This document shows, piece by piece, positions 34,319 to 43,880 of a stretch of DNA of 64,000 nucleotides. Under the pieces are notes generated by a model. The model was not told the origin of the DNA, ran no database searches, and worked only from the letters and a program-made list of their open reading frames with translations. Within the stretch, counting starts at the first letter, position 1. Each line of letters begins with the position of its first letter. Source of the DNA: Microbacterium testaceum (GTDB lineage: Bacteria > Actinomycetota > Actinomycetes > Actinomycetales > Microbacteriaceae); assembly GCF_029761935.1 (NCBI RefSeq), contig NZ_CP121699.1:2604001-2668000 (forward strand), in the 5' to 3' direction. The translations under genes were made by a program, and so were the position numbers.

Positions 34319-35587
34319 GTGATCGACCTGACTCTGCTGCGTGAAGATCCCGAGCTCGTGAAGCGCTCCCAGATCGCCCGCGGGGAGTCGCCGGATTCGG
34401 TGGACGACGCCCTCGCCGCCGACCGCGACCGCCGCGCGGCCATCACCGCCTTCGAAGAGCTCCGTGCCGCGCAGAACGCGCACGGCAAGCGCGTCGCGCA
34501 GGCGCCGAAAGAAGAGAAGGCCGCTCTCGTCGCCGAAGCGAAGCAGCTCAGCGAGCAGGTCAAGGCCGCGCAGCACGCCGCGACCGAGGCCGAGGCGGCA
34601 GCCGAGGCGGCCCTGGCGAAGATCGAGAACATCGTCATCGACGGTGTCCCGTCGGGGGGCGAAGAGAACTTCGTCACGCTGCGCACCCACGGCGACGTCC
34701 CGACCTACGACTTCACCCCGCGCGACCACCTCGAGATCGGCGAGCTGCTCGGGGCGATCGACATGGAGCGCGGCACGAAGGTCTCGGGCAGCCGCTTCTA
34801 CTTCCTCACCGGTATCGGCGCGCGCCTCGAGCTCGCGCTCATGACCCTCGCCCTCGACCGCGCGCTGCAGGCGGGCTTCACCCCGATGATCCCGCCGACG
34901 CTCGTGCGCCCCGAGGTCATGCGCGGCACCGGCTTCCTCGGCCAGCACGCCGACGAGGTCTACCACCTGCCGAAAGAAGACCTCTACCTCGTCGGCACCA
35001 GCGAGGTGCCCCTCGCCGGCTACCACATGGACGAGATCCTCGACTTCGAGCGCGGCGCCAAGCGCTACGCCGGCTGGTCCACCTGCTACCGCAGCGAGGC
35101 CGGCTCGTACGGCAAGGACACCCGCGGCATCATCCGCGTGCACCAGTTCAACAAGCTCGAGATGTTCGTCTACACCGACCCGGCCGACGCCGAGGCCGAG
35201 CACGACCGTCTCGTCGCGATGCAGGAGCAGATGCTGCAGGACCTCGGCCTCGCCTACCGCGTGATCGACGTGGCCGCCGGCGACCTGGGGTCCAGCGCCG
35301 CACGCAAGTTCGACATCGAGGCCTGGGTGCCCACGCAGGATGCCTACCGCGAGCTGACCAGCACCTCGAACTGCACGACGTATCAGGCGCGCCGACTCGA
35401 GACCCGCTTCCGTCCCGCCGACGGCGGCAAGACCCAGCCGGTCGCGACCCTCAACGGCACGCTCGCCACCACGCGGTGGATCGTGGCGCTTCTCGAAACG
35501 CACCAGCGCGCCGACGGATCGGTCACGGTCCCTGAGGTCTTGCGGCCGTACCTCGGCGGGCTCGAGGTCATGGAGCCCATCGCGTGA
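34319..35587 (+). CDS. serS: Seryl-tRNA synthetase
   Basis: 422-aa class II aminoacyl-tRNA synthetase that charges tRNA-Ser; two tRNA-Ser genes lie 6-8 kb downstream. The N-terminal coiled-coil arm that reads the long variable arm of tRNA-Ser spans about residues 30-105. Catalytic motif 2 is [24 protein letters not shown] and motif 3 is [18 protein letters not shown]; the serine-specific [10 protein letters not shown] is visible. The GTG start is six bases after TAGGAT (34307-34312), with no ribosome site: leaderless. Overlaps the HAD gene by GTGA. Confidence 0.97.
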   Translation: MIDLTLLREDPELVKRSQIARGESPDSVDDALAADRDRRAAITAFEELRAAQNAHGKRVAQAPKEEKAALVAEAKQLSEQVKAAQHAATEAEAAAEAALAKIENIVIDGVPSGGEENFVTLRTHGDVPTYDFTPRDHLEIGELLGAIDMERGTKVSGSRFYFLTGIGARLELALMTLALDRALQAGFTPMIPPTLVRPEVMRGTGFLGQHADEVYHLPKEDLYLVGTSEVPLAGYHMDEILDFERGAKRYAGWSTCYRSEAGSYGKDTRGIIRVHQFNKLEMFVYTDPADAEAEHDRLVAMQEQMLQDLGLAYRVIDVAAGDLGSSAARKFDIEAWVPTQDAYRELTSTSNCTTYQARRLETRFRPADGGKTQPVATLNGTLATTRWIVALLETHQRADGSVTVPEVLRPYLGGLEVMEPIA

Positions 35588-36483
35588 GCGACGAGGCCGC
35601 CCTCCCCGACACCGGTGCCGTTGAGAGCGCGCCGAAGCAGGAGGCGGCCGATCTGGTCGCCGATCTCGCCGACGCTCCTCACCTCGGGCGTCTGCTCATC
35701 GCCCTCGACATCGACGGGACGGTGCTCCTCGAGGACGACACCCTGAGCCCCGGGGTCGTCGAGGCGATCGCGCACGCGCACCGCGCGGGTCACGAGGTCA
35801 TGCTCGCCACGGGCCGCAGCTGGGACAGCACCCACACGATCATGGACCGCCTCGGCATCCGTCCCGAGTACGCCGTCTGCTCGAACGGTGCCATCGTGAT
35901 GCGCCGGGTGGGGGGACCGGATGCCACGGAGTACGAGCGCGCGCACGTCGAGACGTTCGACCCCCGTGAGGTGCTGACGCTGTTGGGCGAGCACCTGTCC
36001 GGCGCGCACTTCCTGGTGGAGCTGCCCGACGGCACGCGCAAGTTCACCGACTACCTCGACGACTGGAACCTCGAGAAAGCGCACAAGGTGACCTTCGCCG
36101 AGCTGTCCGCCGAGCCGGTGTGCCGTGTGGTGGTCGTCGCGCCCGAGCAGACCGATCAGGACTTCCTCGAACTCGTCGAGCGGATCGGGCTGACGCAGGT
36201 GTCGTACGCCATCGGGTGGACGGCGTGGCTCGACATCGCGCCGCAGGGCGTCGACAAGTCGACCGCGCTCGAGCTCGTGCGCGGGTGGCTGGGCATCGCC
36301 CCCGAGCGCGTCCTGGTCATGGGCGATGGCCGCAACGACATCGAGATGATGCAGTGGGCCGTCCGCAACGGCGGGCGGGCGATCGCGATGCACCAAGGTC
36401 CTCCCGAGGTGCACGCCGCCGCGGGCGAGGTCGGTCTCTCGGTGACCGAGGGCGGCGTGGCCGCGATCCTGCGCGCGCTCTGA
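35584..36483 (+). CDS. HAD-superfamily phosphatase (Cof type)
   Basis: 299-aa hydrolase with all HAD motifs: I in [14 protein letters not shown] (nucleophile Asp), II in [11 protein letters not shown] Lys in [12 protein letters not shown] and IV in [14 protein letters not shown]. The large type-IIB cap between motifs II and III is typical of Cof/SupH sugar-phosphate and cofactor phosphatases. Starts with GTG overlapping the serS stop (GTGA), so co-translated with serS. Substrate unknown; the serS-HAD pairing is common in actinobacteria. Confidence 0.92.
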   Translation: MSDEAALPDTGAVESAPKQEAADLVADLADAPHLGRLLIALDIDGTVLLEDDTLSPGVVEAIAHAHRAGHEVMLATGRSWDSTHTIMDRLGIRPEYAVCSNGAIVMRRVGGPDATEYERAHVETFDPREVLTLLGEHLSGAHFLVELPDGTRKFTDYLDDWNLEKAHKVTFAELSAEPVCRVVVVAPEQTDQDFLELVERIGLTQVSYAIGWTAWLDIAPQGVDKSTALELVRGWLGIAPERVLVMGDGRNDIEMMQWAVRNGGRAIAMHQGPPEVHAAAGEVGLSVTEGGVAAILRAL

Positions 36484-36512
36484 CCCGCTGCAGGACCGGC
36501 GGCCCGAGGGTG

Positions 36513-36803
36513 TCAGACCCGCGCGGACCCGCCCGCCACGTGCGCGGCGCGGTCGGCGAGGTACGCGGTGCGATCCACGACGGTCATCGGGCGACGGGCG
36601 GCGCGACTATCGGCCAGACGGGCCGCTTCCCACGCGAGGAGTCCGACCGGCGGCAACAGGAGCAGCGCGGCGACCCACGTCGCCCTGAGGCCGGGGGACG
36701 CCTGCGGATCGCGGACGGCGACGATCGCGGCGAAGACGGATGCCGCGTAGACGAGCGCGAAGACGGCGAGAAAGATCTGCGCTGACAGCGTGGTGACGAG
36801 CAT
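36513..36803 (-). CDS. Small two-helix membrane protein
   Basis: 96 aa with two hydrophobic segments (about residues 8-29 and 43-62: WVAALLLLPPVGLLAWEA), then a polar, Arg/Ala-rich tail. The arrangement is similar to the N-terminal PLDc_N domain of cardiolipin synthases, but nothing else of that enzyme is present. A strong GAGGAGG precedes the ATG (36801-36803). Function not recognised. Converges on the HAD gene; no clear promoter partner. Confidence 0.7.
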   Translation of the reverse strand: MLVTTLSAQIFLAVFALVYAASVFAAIVAVRDPQASPGLRATWVAALLLLPPVGLLAWEAARLADSRAARRPMTVVDRTAYLADRAAHVAGGSARV

Positions 36804-36933
36804 GGTGACCTCCTCAACTCGGACGGCCCGACGGGTCGTGGGTGTGATGTTCTCGGTCTACGCCGGGCGCGAGCGCGCGGCAATCCCTCCGCCGGGGAGC
36901 GCAGGAAGTCCATAGCTGGGGCGTAGCCGACGC

Positions 36934-38193
36934 TCAGACCCTTTCGCGCGCCCAGGCCTGCCGCACGGCCGCACGCAGGGTGCGCGTGTCGGAGCGATCG
37001 AGCTCCCGACGGCTGCGGTCGAACGCGGCGCGCGCGGCCTCCCGGAAGAGAGGGGCGCGGTCGGGTGAGGATGCGGCGAGCGACGCAAGGCACTTCTGCA
37101 GGCGCACCTGCACCTCGATCACGGCGGCGCCGTCGCGCGCCAGTGGTCGGAAGGCGTCGTTGACGAGATCGATGAGGCGTGGCGCCGGGACGAACACCCG
37201 CTCGAAATCCACGGTGGAATCGATGGGGACGGCGAAGGCCCGCGAGAAGACGCGGTGGAGCGCCGCGATCACCTCGATCGCCGTACCGGGGTCGTTCGTC
37301 GCGGACGAAAGGGCGCGGCTGCCGATCTCGGTGAGGGCGATCACTCCGAATCGCGGATCCTGCTCGTACGTGCGGTGGTTCTCGATCCGGAAGGCTCGCC
37401 GCACCCCCGCGGCGACGTCGGCGTCGACGGGACCGTCGACGAGGGCGAGGGGGACCCGTGCATCGGCGATCCTGCCGGGGACGGCGCGGACGTGCACATC
37501 GATCTGGTGCTGGCGTGCGAGTCGGTCGAGCCCCGCGACGTCGACATGGGTGACGTATCCGACGCCGTCCGCGTGTACGGGCACCGCCCCCGCTGGTGGT
37601 GTCATGGCGGATCGCGCGCCCAGCGTCGGCCGCGCTGCATGCCACTCGAGTGAGGTCGTGGCCGCCTTCTCGACCCGATCGATGACGTCTGCCATCCGTC
37701 CGAAGGTCGACAGGTGGGCGATCCATCGCAGGAGCGTGACGACGACGATGGCGATGATGACGAGGGTCGCCACGAAGAGGATCGTGCGCCCCTGGCTTTC
37801 GTAATACCCGGTGGAGAGGGCGACGATTCCGACGAGCGAGAACGCGAAGGCGCCGACGAACGTCGATACGGCATTCTGCGAGGTCGGGTCGGCGATCAAG
37901 AGCTGCGTCGACCGTGGGGTGGCGGTCGTGGTCGCCGACGAGAAGGCCGTGACCATCGCCGTGACCGAGAAAGTGCTCACGGTGAGCATCGCCGTGGCGA
38001 TGATCTGCAGCAGCTCGTCGACGGAGCCGGCCGCGAGATCGACGCTGAACGAGAAGGGCAGCAGAGGCCCCACGAACCGCGCGGCGAGCGCCACCACGAT
38101 CGAGATCGCGGTGAAGAGCGCAGCGCGCACCCACACCTGCCGTCCGAGCCGGAGGAAGAAGGATGCCAGCGGGCTTCGCGTCATCGTCGCCAT
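36934..38193 (-). CDS. DUF2254-family membrane protein
   Basis: 419-aa protein with about four transmembrane segments in the first 170 residues (AALFTAISIVVALAARFV; LLQIIATAMLTVSTFSVTAM; FVGAFAFSLVGIVALSTGYY; ILFVATLVIIAIVVVTLL) and a large soluble C-terminal half. Matches the DUF2254 family of predicted membrane proteins of unknown role. The ATG at 38191-38193 is chosen because TAACGT lies seven bases upstream (38201-38206), the spacing typical of leaderless genes here; a GTG further upstream would precede it. Confidence 0.82.
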   Translation of the reverse strand: MATMTRSPLASFFLRLGRQVWVRAALFTAISIVVALAARFVGPLLPFSFSVDLAAGSVDELLQIIATAMLTVSTFSVTAMVTAFSSATTTATPRSTQLLIADPTSQNAVSTFVGAFAFSLVGIVALSTGYYESQGRTILFVATLVIIAIVVVTLLRWIAHLSTFGRMADVIDRVEKAATTSLEWHAARPTLGARSAMTPPAGAVPVHADGVGYVTHVDVAGLDRLARQHQIDVHVRAVPGRIADARVPLALVDGPVDADVAAGVRRAFRIENHRTYEQDPRFGVIALTEIGSRALSSATNDPGTAIEVIAALHRVFSRAFAVPIDSTVDFERVFVPAPRLIDLVNDAFRPLARDGAAVIEVQVRLQKCLASLAASSPDRAPLFREAARAAFDRSRRELDRSDTRTLRAAVRQAWARERV

Positions 38194-38238
38194 GGACGCG
38201 ACGTTATCCGGCACGCCCCCGCGAACCCGGGGGCTGGA

Positions 38239-38332
38239 CGGATGAGGGACTCGCCTGAAAACGCGCCCTCATCCGCCTACGGATATGCAATGGAAATGTG
38301 GGGCAACTTGTCGGACATGCCGTGCTGACAAG
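38239..38332. promoter_or_regulatory. Inverted repeats upstream of the cohesin gene
   Basis: CGGATGAGGG (38239-38248) and CCCTCATCCG (38266-38275) are a perfect 10-bp inverted repeat; CTTGTC...GACAAG (38307-38332) forms a second, 26-bp imperfect palindrome. A further GCCCCC/GGGGGC stem is at 38215-38234. They lie between the divergent DUF2254 and cohesin genes and may be operators; no regulator gene is adjacent. Confidence 0.4.
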
Positions 38333-38421
38333 GTCGGGTCACCCAACGATCGTCGGATGCCGAGAGGCCCACGCGGATCCCGGTCGTGCTCGTTCCACCA
38401 CCCGAGGAGCCTGACCCACGC

Positions 38422-39171
38422 ATGTCTGCACACAGCCCCGCATCACGCCCGAGAGTGGCACGCCGCCTCGGCGCCGCCCTCGTGGCGGCCCTGGCCCTGT
38501 TCGGGCCCGTGCTCGCCGCGCCCGCGGCGCACGCCGCCCCTCCCGCGGCGATCCTGTCGCTGTCGGTGAGCCCCACGAGCGTCACCGCCGGTGACGCGCT
38601 CGTCGCCACCATCACCGGATCCGGTGTGAGCGACCTCTACTCGTACGACCTCGAGATCACGTTCGACCCGACGCTGCTCGCTCCCGCGGCCGATGCCCCG
38701 ACCGGTCCCGCCGGGGGGTTCACCTCGACCGTCACGGGCCCCGGCTCCCTCACCGTCTCGCACACCCGCCTCGGTACGTCTCCCGGTCTGAGCGGCGCGA
38801 GCGGTGTGATCCTGGCATCCATCCCCCTCCGGTCGCTCGCGGCCGGGTCGGCCGTCGTCGAGCTGTCGTCGGTGCGTCTCGTGTCGTCGACCGGTGACGT
38901 CGTGACGGCCGCAGCGGTGGCCTCCGGAACCGTCGTCATCGCGGCGGCACCCGTCCCCGTTCCGCAGCCGTCCACGTCGTCACCCGCGCCCTCGCCCGAG
39001 GCGTCCGCGTCCGCGTCGGCGACTCCCGCCCCCGCGGCGAAGGGCCCGGGCGACCTGGCCACGACCGGTGTCGATGCGACGCCGTGGTGGATCGCGGGTG
39101 CTGTCGGTGTCGCCCTCGTCGCCGGAGGCGCTCTGTTCGTGCTCCGCCGCCGTCAGGCGGTGCAGGAATGA
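38422..39171 (+). CDS. Cohesin-domain protein with LAXTG sorting signal (surface scaffold)
   Basis: 249-aa exported protein. Signal peptide to about residue 37 (ending AAPAAHA). One cohesin-type beta-sandwich (about 40-175), beginning LSLSVSPTSVTAGDALVATI, with the cohesin-like LYSYDLEITFDPTLL. A Pro/Ser/Ala linker follows, then LATTG (about 212-216), a hydrophobic helix and RRRQ: a sortase signal of the LAXTG type used by class E sortases. Cohesins bind dockerins; the next gene encodes a dockerin-bearing amidase, so this protein is probably its wall anchor. The ATG at 38422 has GAGGAG about 12 bases upstream. Only one cohesin module, unlike cellulosome scaffoldins. Confidence 0.83.
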   Translation: MSAHSPASRPRVARRLGAALVAALALFGPVLAAPAAHAAPPAAILSLSVSPTSVTAGDALVATITGSGVSDLYSYDLEITFDPTLLAPAADAPTGPAGGFTSTVTGPGSLTVSHTRLGTSPGLSGASGVILASIPLRSLAAGSAVVELSSVRLVSSTGDVVTAAAVASGTVVIAAAPVPVPQPSTSSPAPSPEASASASATPAPAAKGPGDLATTGVDATPWWIAGAVGVALVAGGALFVLRRRQAVQE

Positions 39172-39212
39172 CCGCGTCTCACTCGTCCGTCTTCTCCCGC
39201 GAAGGATCCGTC

Positions 39213-41030
39213 ATGACCCCCCTGGCCCGCCGTGTTCTGGCCGTGTCCGCTTCGATCGGTGTCGTCGTCGCCGGGGCCGTCGTCGCTCCGACCGCAGCTC
39301 TCGCCGCCCCCGCCCCGGCCGCGGCGCCGTTCCTCGCTCCGTACTACACGGAGCTCGACGTCACCGGCGATGCCCAGGTGACCACGGCCGACCTCGAGGC
39401 CCTCGCCCCGCACCTGGGGACGACTTCGAGCGAGGCCGGATGGGCGGATGCCGCGCGCTTCGACCTCGACGACGACGGCGCCGTGACGGCATCCGATCTC
39501 GCCCTACTGTCGGAGCGCATCATCTACGACGACGGTCCGTTCCAGATCGTCGAGGCCGATGCGGTGGCGATGCAGGCGGCGATGAACGCCGGGGTGATCA
39601 CCTCGGTGTCGTTGACCCAGCAGTACCTCGACCGCATCGCGGCCTACGACAAGACCGTCCGTCCGACCGGCGTGCGCCCCTTGAACTCGATCATCACGAC
39701 GAGCACCGTCGCGCTGAAGGCCGCCGCCGCGGCCGACGAGATCCGCGCCGAGAAGGGCATGACCGGGATGCTGCTCGGCATCCCCGTCGCGCTGAAAGAC
39801 AACTACAACACCGCCGACATGCCCACCACCGCCGGCTGCGGCTGCTGGAGCGGCAACCAGACCTCGACCGACGCGACGATGGTCAAGGGGCTCCGTGCCG
39901 ACGGAGCCGTGATCGTGGCGAAGGCCTCGATGGACGAGTTCGCGATCAACCTGTCGTCGCAGTGGTCGGCGTTCCAGCCCGACGGCACCGCGCTGACCGT
40001 GTCGAGCCCGTACGACACGACCCAGACCTCGGGCGGATCGAGCGGCGGCACGGGAGCCGCGATCGCGGCGAACCTCGCCGGCATCGGCTTCGGCACCGAC
40101 ACCGGTGGGTCGATCCGCATCCCCTCGACGTACAACCAGCTCGTGGGCGTGCGCCCGACGGTCGGTCTCGCCAGTCGCGACGGCATCGTGCCCCTCGCGC
40201 TCTCGCAGGACACCGGTGGTCCCATCGCGCGTTCCGTTCAGGATGCCGCGATCGCGCTCGACGCGGTCGTCGGTGAGGACACGGGTGACCCCATCACGGC
40301 GCGCCAGGCCGGCAAGGTGCCCGAGACGTACACGTCGTACCTCGACGGGGAGTCGTTGACGGGCAAGAAGATCGGCTACATCGCGTCGATGCTCGGAACG
40401 AACCCCACCACCCAGCGGCTCTTCGCCCAGGCGAAGGCGTCCATGGAGGCACGGGGTGCGACCGTGGTCGCCGTCACCGCACCCGACGGGTTCTCGGCGA
40501 TCGTGGGAGAGGGGAGCGGCAGCGGTCCCGAGTTCAACCACGACCTGCAGAACTACATCACCGCCTACCTCGACCCGACGGTGAGCGCGCGCAGTCTGCT
40601 CGCCATCTCGCAGTCGCCGAACATCGTGCCGGGGCGCGCGAGCAACCCGTACGGTCAGCGCGCCGCCGTCACCGAGTCGACCTATCAGGCATGGGCCGGT
40701 CCGCAGGGCTCGCACACGCTGCAGCTCGCGAAGGGCAAGCAGATCATGACCGCGTTCATGGACGACCAGAAGCTGGATGCCGTCGTCTACCCGACCGGCA
40801 ACCCTTACGGCACCATCGGCACGAACATGCGTCTGAGCCCGAACACGGGTCTGCCCGCCGTCACGGTGCCGATGGGCCAGGGGCTCTCGACCGAGGCGTC
40901 GACCGGGGGAGTGAACCTCGAGTTCCTCGGCCGCGACTTCGCCGAGGGTCCCCTCCTGGGCCTCGTCTACGGCTTCGAGCAGGCGACGCACGCCCGCACG
41001 ACGCCCGCGGCGTACGGACCGCTCGGCTGA
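39213..41030 (+). CDS. Secreted amidase-signature hydrolase with N-terminal dockerin module
   Basis: 605-aa exported enzyme. Signal peptide to about residue 31. Residues 45-105 form a dockerin: two EF-hand-like calcium loops, DVTGDAQVTTAD (49-60) and DLDDDGAVTASD (84-95), with Asp/Thr at positions 1, 3, 5, 9 and 12 as in type I dockerins. The rest is an amidase-signature domain: Lys195 in PVALKDNYN, GGSSGG with the cis-Ser near 276, and nucleophile Ser300 in GTDTGGSIRIPS. Such enzymes cut amide bonds of small substrates or peptides; target unknown. The ATG at 39213 has AAGGA six bases upstream; an earlier ATG at 39168 overlaps the cohesin stop but gives a poorer signal peptide. Likely held on the surface by the cohesin protein. 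Confidence 0.88.
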   Translation: MTPLARRVLAVSASIGVVVAGAVVAPTAALAAPAPAAAPFLAPYYTELDVTGDAQVTTADLEALAPHLGTTSSEAGWADAARFDLDDDGAVTASDLALLSERIIYDDGPFQIVEADAVAMQAAMNAGVITSVSLTQQYLDRIAAYDKTVRPTGVRPLNSIITTSTVALKAAAAADEIRAEKGMTGMLLGIPVALKDNYNTADMPTTAGCGCWSGNQTSTDATMVKGLRADGAVIVAKASMDEFAINLSSQWSAFQPDGTALTVSSPYDTTQTSGGSSGGTGAAIAANLAGIGFGTDTGGSIRIPSTYNQLVGVRPTVGLASRDGIVPLALSQDTGGPIARSVQDAAIALDAVVGEDTGDPITARQAGKVPETYTSYLDGESLTGKKIGYIASMLGTNPTTQRLFAQAKASMEARGATVVAVTAPDGFSAIVGEGSGSGPEFNHDLQNYITAYLDPTVSARSLLAISQSPNIVPGRASNPYGQRAAVTESTYQAWAGPQGSHTLQLAKGKQIMTAFMDDQKLDAVVYPTGNPYGTIGTNMRLSPNTGLPAVTVPMGQGLSTEASTGGVNLEFLGRDFAEGPLLGLVYGFEQATHARTTPAAYGPLG

Positions 41031-41038
41031 GCTCCGGC

Positions 41039-41074
41039 GGCGGCCCCCGGGCGCGAGTTCGCCCGGGGGCCGCC
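41039..41074 (+). terminator. Hairpin terminator after the amidase gene
   Basis: GGCGGCCCCCGGGCG (41039-41053) and its complement (41060-41074) form a perfect 15-bp stem with a 6-nt loop, eight bases after the stop and before tRNA-Ser. Confidence 0.8.
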
Positions 41075-41132
41075 TCGCGCGGGTCCTGTCGTGCGACCTC
41101 GAGTTCGCGGCTCGGTAGACTCGGGTCGTTCG

Positions 41133-41217
41133 GGAGGGTTGTCCGAGCGGCCGATGGACCTGGTCTTGAAAACCAGTGGGCAGCAATGTCCCGTGGGTTC
41201 GAATCCCACACCCTCCG
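41133..41217 (+). tRNA. tRNA-Ser (anticodon TGA)
   Basis: Acceptor stem GGAGGGT/ACCCTCC, discriminator G, anticodon loop CTTGAAA within stem CTGGT/ACCAG, a long class II variable arm and the GGTTCGAATCC T-arm. No CCA encoded. TAGACT (41116-41121) is a likely -10. Reads UCA and other UCN codons; charged by SerS (34319-35587). Confidence 0.97.
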
Positions 41218-41486
41218 CAACGACGAAGCGGGCCCCGCAGGGGTCCGCTTCGTCGTTATGGCCGGCTGAGCGGGATGAGAACGTCGTTGGGCCCACGCCG
41301 CGCGACTCGTCGACCCGGGTCGTCTCGATCACGCACAGTCGGGACGCCTCCCGCACCCCGCCCCCGGCGAAACGCCCGATCTTCACGGGATTCACAGATC
41401 CTGATCCCTAGTATTACTGCGACCTCCGGCCGTGCCGTGGGTCGACGTGCTGCCGGGCCGGTGGCATCCGTCTCGAAAGGACCCGA

Positions 41487-42776
41487 GTGAGCAAGACCTC
41501 CACCCCGCGCGGTCAGCGGACCGTCGCGCGCCACGGGCGACTCACCTCGCCGGGGCCCCTCGCGCAGCTGTTCCGCGGCGTGGCGATCGCGCTCGCCGTC
41601 CTCCTCGTGTCGGGTGGTGCGGTCCTCGCGTACGCCGCGGTCGACCTCACTCAGAGCTTCACCGCGGACGCGGTCGAGCTCAAGGGTCAGCCGGCGGTCC
41701 CGCCGGACCTCGGCGAGCTCAAGGGCGGCGTCAACATGCTCCTCGTTGGCACCGACGAGTGCGAGCCCAGCTTCGCCCAGCTCTTCGGCGATCGCTGCAC
41801 CGGTGCCGATTCCGAGGGCAGCCTCAACGACGTCAACATGCTGGTCCACATCTCCGACGCGCCCCGCCGGGTCACGGTCATCTCGTTCCCGCGCGACCTG
41901 ATGGTGCCGATCCCCTCGTGCACCGACAAGGACGGGAACGAGACCTCGGCGATGAGCAAGCAGCAGATCAACTCCGCGTTCTCGTACGGTGGCCTCTCGT
42001 GCGTCGTGCAGACGGTCTCGGAGCTCAGCGGCCTCGAGATCCCCTTCGCCGCCAAGGTCAGCTTCGGCGGGGTGATCAACATCACCGACGCGATCGGCGG
42101 TGTCGATGTCTGCATCGCGAACGGGATCAAGGACCGCTACACCGGCATCGACTGGCCCGCCGGCATGCGCACGGTGCAGGGTCTCGACGCTCTGCAGTTC
42201 CTCCGCACCCGTCACGGCGTCGGCGACGGCGGCGACCTGGGGCGCATCTCGAACCAGCAGCAGTACATGTCGCGTCTGGCCAACAAGCTGAAGAGCCAGG
42301 ACGTGCTGTCGAACCCCGCGACGCTCTACAAGCTCGCCTCCACCGCTCTGCGCAACGTCGACCCGTCGACCTCGCTGACGAACCCGCTGACGCTGGTGCA
42401 GATCGCCTCCGCGGTCAAGGACGTGCCGTTCAACGAGATCGTGTTCATCCAGTACCCGACGTACACCGATCCCTCGAACCCCAACCGCGTCGTGCCCGAC
42501 CGTACCGACGCCGACACGCTGTGGGCGGCCCTCGCCGCGAACCAGCCGCTGGAGCTCTCGGGCAACCTCAGCGACGGCAACGGCGTGGTCGTCGACCAGA
42601 ACGCCACCCCGGCGCCCACGCAGGCTCCCGCGCCGGTCGACACCGCCAGCCCGGCGCCCACCCAGACGGCCCAGGCCTCCCCGGCCCCGACATCGGACGC
42701 GATCCAGCTACCGAGCGGCATCGCCGGGCAGACCGCCGCGCAGGCGACCTGCTCGAACGGAAACGTCCGCGGTTGA
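41487..42776 (+). CDS. LytR-CpsA-Psr (LCP) family cell-wall glycopolymer transferase
   Basis: 429-aa membrane-anchored enzyme that attaches wall glycopolymers to peptidoglycan from lipid-linked donors. One TM helix near residues 31-52 (GVAIALAVLLVSGGAVLAYA), then the LCP domain with GGVNMLLVGTDE, RRVTVISFPRDLMVPIP and the Arg-rich site ALQFLRTRHGVGDGGDLGRISNQQQYM. A Pro/Ala/Thr tail ends the protein. GTG at 41487 with GAAAGG upstream; TAGTAT (41409-41414) is a possible -10. Flanked by two tRNA-Ser genes, without cotranscription. Confidence 0.93.
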   Translation: MSKTSTPRGQRTVARHGRLTSPGPLAQLFRGVAIALAVLLVSGGAVLAYAAVDLTQSFTADAVELKGQPAVPPDLGELKGGVNMLLVGTDECEPSFAQLFGDRCTGADSEGSLNDVNMLVHISDAPRRVTVISFPRDLMVPIPSCTDKDGNETSAMSKQQINSAFSYGGLSCVVQTVSELSGLEIPFAAKVSFGGVINITDAIGGVDVCIANGIKDRYTGIDWPAGMRTVQGLDALQFLRTRHGVGDGGDLGRISNQQQYMSRLANKLKSQDVLSNPATLYKLASTALRNVDPSTSLTNPLTLVQIASAVKDVPFNEIVFIQYPTYTDPSNPNRVVPDRTDADTLWAALAANQPLELSGNLSDGNGVVVDQNATPAPTQAPAPVDTASPAPTQTAQASPAPTSDAIQLPSGIAGQTAAQATCSNGNVRG

Positions 42777-42871
42777 CCCTCGCCGCCCGGCATCTCGGAC
42801 GTGGTTCGAATGCCGGGCGGCATCCGGTTAGTATGGACCGGTGTGTTCGCGCCGCAGGGCGCCGATCACCT

Positions 42872-42960
42872 GGAGACGTCGCATAGTCAGGCCTAGTGCA
42901 CCACCCTGCTAAGGTGGAGTCCCCGTAAGGGGACCGAGGGTTCAAATCCCTCCGTCTCCG
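42872..42960 (+). tRNA. tRNA-Ser (anticodon GCT)
   Basis: Acceptor stem GGAGACG/CGTCTCC with discriminator G, anticodon stem CCACC/GGTGG with loop CTGCTAA, a long variable arm (CCCCGTAAGGGG) and T-arm GGTTCAAATCC. TAGTAT (42829-42834) is a likely -10. Reads AGC/AGU. A terminator follows directly. Confidence 0.97.
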
Positions 42961-42964
42961 CAGA

Positions 42965-42992
42965 AAAAGCCCCGGTTCGCCGGGGCTTTTCT
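42965..42992 (+). terminator. Rho-independent terminator after tRNA-Ser(GCT)
   Basis: AAAAGCCCCGG, loop TTCG, CCGGGGCTTTT: an 11-bp stem with a T-run, the most classical intrinsic terminator in the window. Confidence 0.92.
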
Positions 42993-43043
42993 GGTTCCTG
43001 CCGACGGCGCCCGCGGGGTGCCGCGAGCGCCGTCGGGTGGCGG

Positions 43044-43880
43044 TCAGGAGCGGATGAAGGCCAGAATGTCGGGGTTGATCACGTCGGCGTGCGTGGTGAG
43101 CATGCCGTGGGGGTAGCCCTCGTAGATCTTCAACGTCGCGTTCGACAGCAGCTCGGCCTGCTTGAGGGCGGCGGCCTGGTAGGGCACGACCTGGTCGTCG
43201 TCCCCCTGCAGTACGAGCACGGGCACCGAGATCGCTTTCAGATCCTCGGTCTGGTCGGTCTCGGAAAACGCCTTGATGCCGGCGTAGTGGGCGAGGGCGC
43301 TGCCGGTCATGCCCTGGCGCCACCAGTTGTCGATCACTCGCTGTTGCACCTCGACGCCCTCGCGGTTGAACCCGTAGAAGGGTCCGGATGCCACATCCTC
43401 GAAGAATTGCGCGCGGTTGGCGGCGAGGGCGTCGCGGAACCCGTCGAACACCGACATCGGGAGACCCTCGGGGTTGTCGTCGGTCTGCAGCATCAGAGGC
43501 GGAACGGCCGCGACGAGCACGGCTTTGGCGACACGGCCCTGGGGCTCGCCGTACTTCGCGACGTAGCGGGCGACCTGTCCGCCACCGGTGGAGTGGCCGA
43601 CGTGGACGGCGTTGCGCAGGTCGAGGTGCTCGACGACAGCGTTCACGTCGCTCGCGTAATAATCCATGTCGTGACCGGTGCCGATCTGCGACGAGCGACC
43701 GTGGCCGCGTCGGTCGGTCGCGATCACGCGATAGCCCTCGTTGAGGAAGTAGAGCAGTTGCGCGTCCCAGTCATCGGATGACAGGGGCCACCCGTGATGG
43801 AACACGATGGGCTGAGCGTCGTGATCGCCCCAGTCCTTGAAGAAGATCTCCGCGCCGTCGTCCGTCGTGACGTACCCCAT
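43044..43880 (-). CDS. Alpha/beta hydrolase, cofactor-free chloroperoxidase type
   Basis: 278-aa cytoplasmic hydrolase, the usual length of non-heme haloperoxidases/esterases. The oxyanion region is VFHHGWPLSSDDW, the nucleophile elbow is GHSTGGGQVARY (Ser), the acid is in LQGDDDQVVP and the His in YPHGMLTTH. These proteins are esterases with perhydrolase side activity. The ATG at 43878-43880 is selected because AAAGG lies seven bases upstream; an in-frame ATG at 43895 is inside that region. The 43881-44084 gap shows a partial GAGCGC inverted sequence but no clear element. Confidence 0.92.
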   Translation of the reverse strand: MGYVTTDDGAEIFFKDWGDHDAQPIVFHHGWPLSSDDWDAQLLYFLNEGYRVIATDRRGHGRSSQIGTGHDMDYYASDVNAVVEHLDLRNAVHVGHSTGGGQVARYVAKYGEPQGRVAKAVLVAAVPPLMLQTDDNPEGLPMSVFDGFRDALAANRAQFFEDVASGPFYGFNREGVEVQQRVIDNWWRQGMTGSALAHYAGIKAFSETDQTEDLKAISVPVLVLQGDDDQVVPYQAAALKQAELLSNATLKIYEGYPHGMLTTHADVINPDILAFIRS

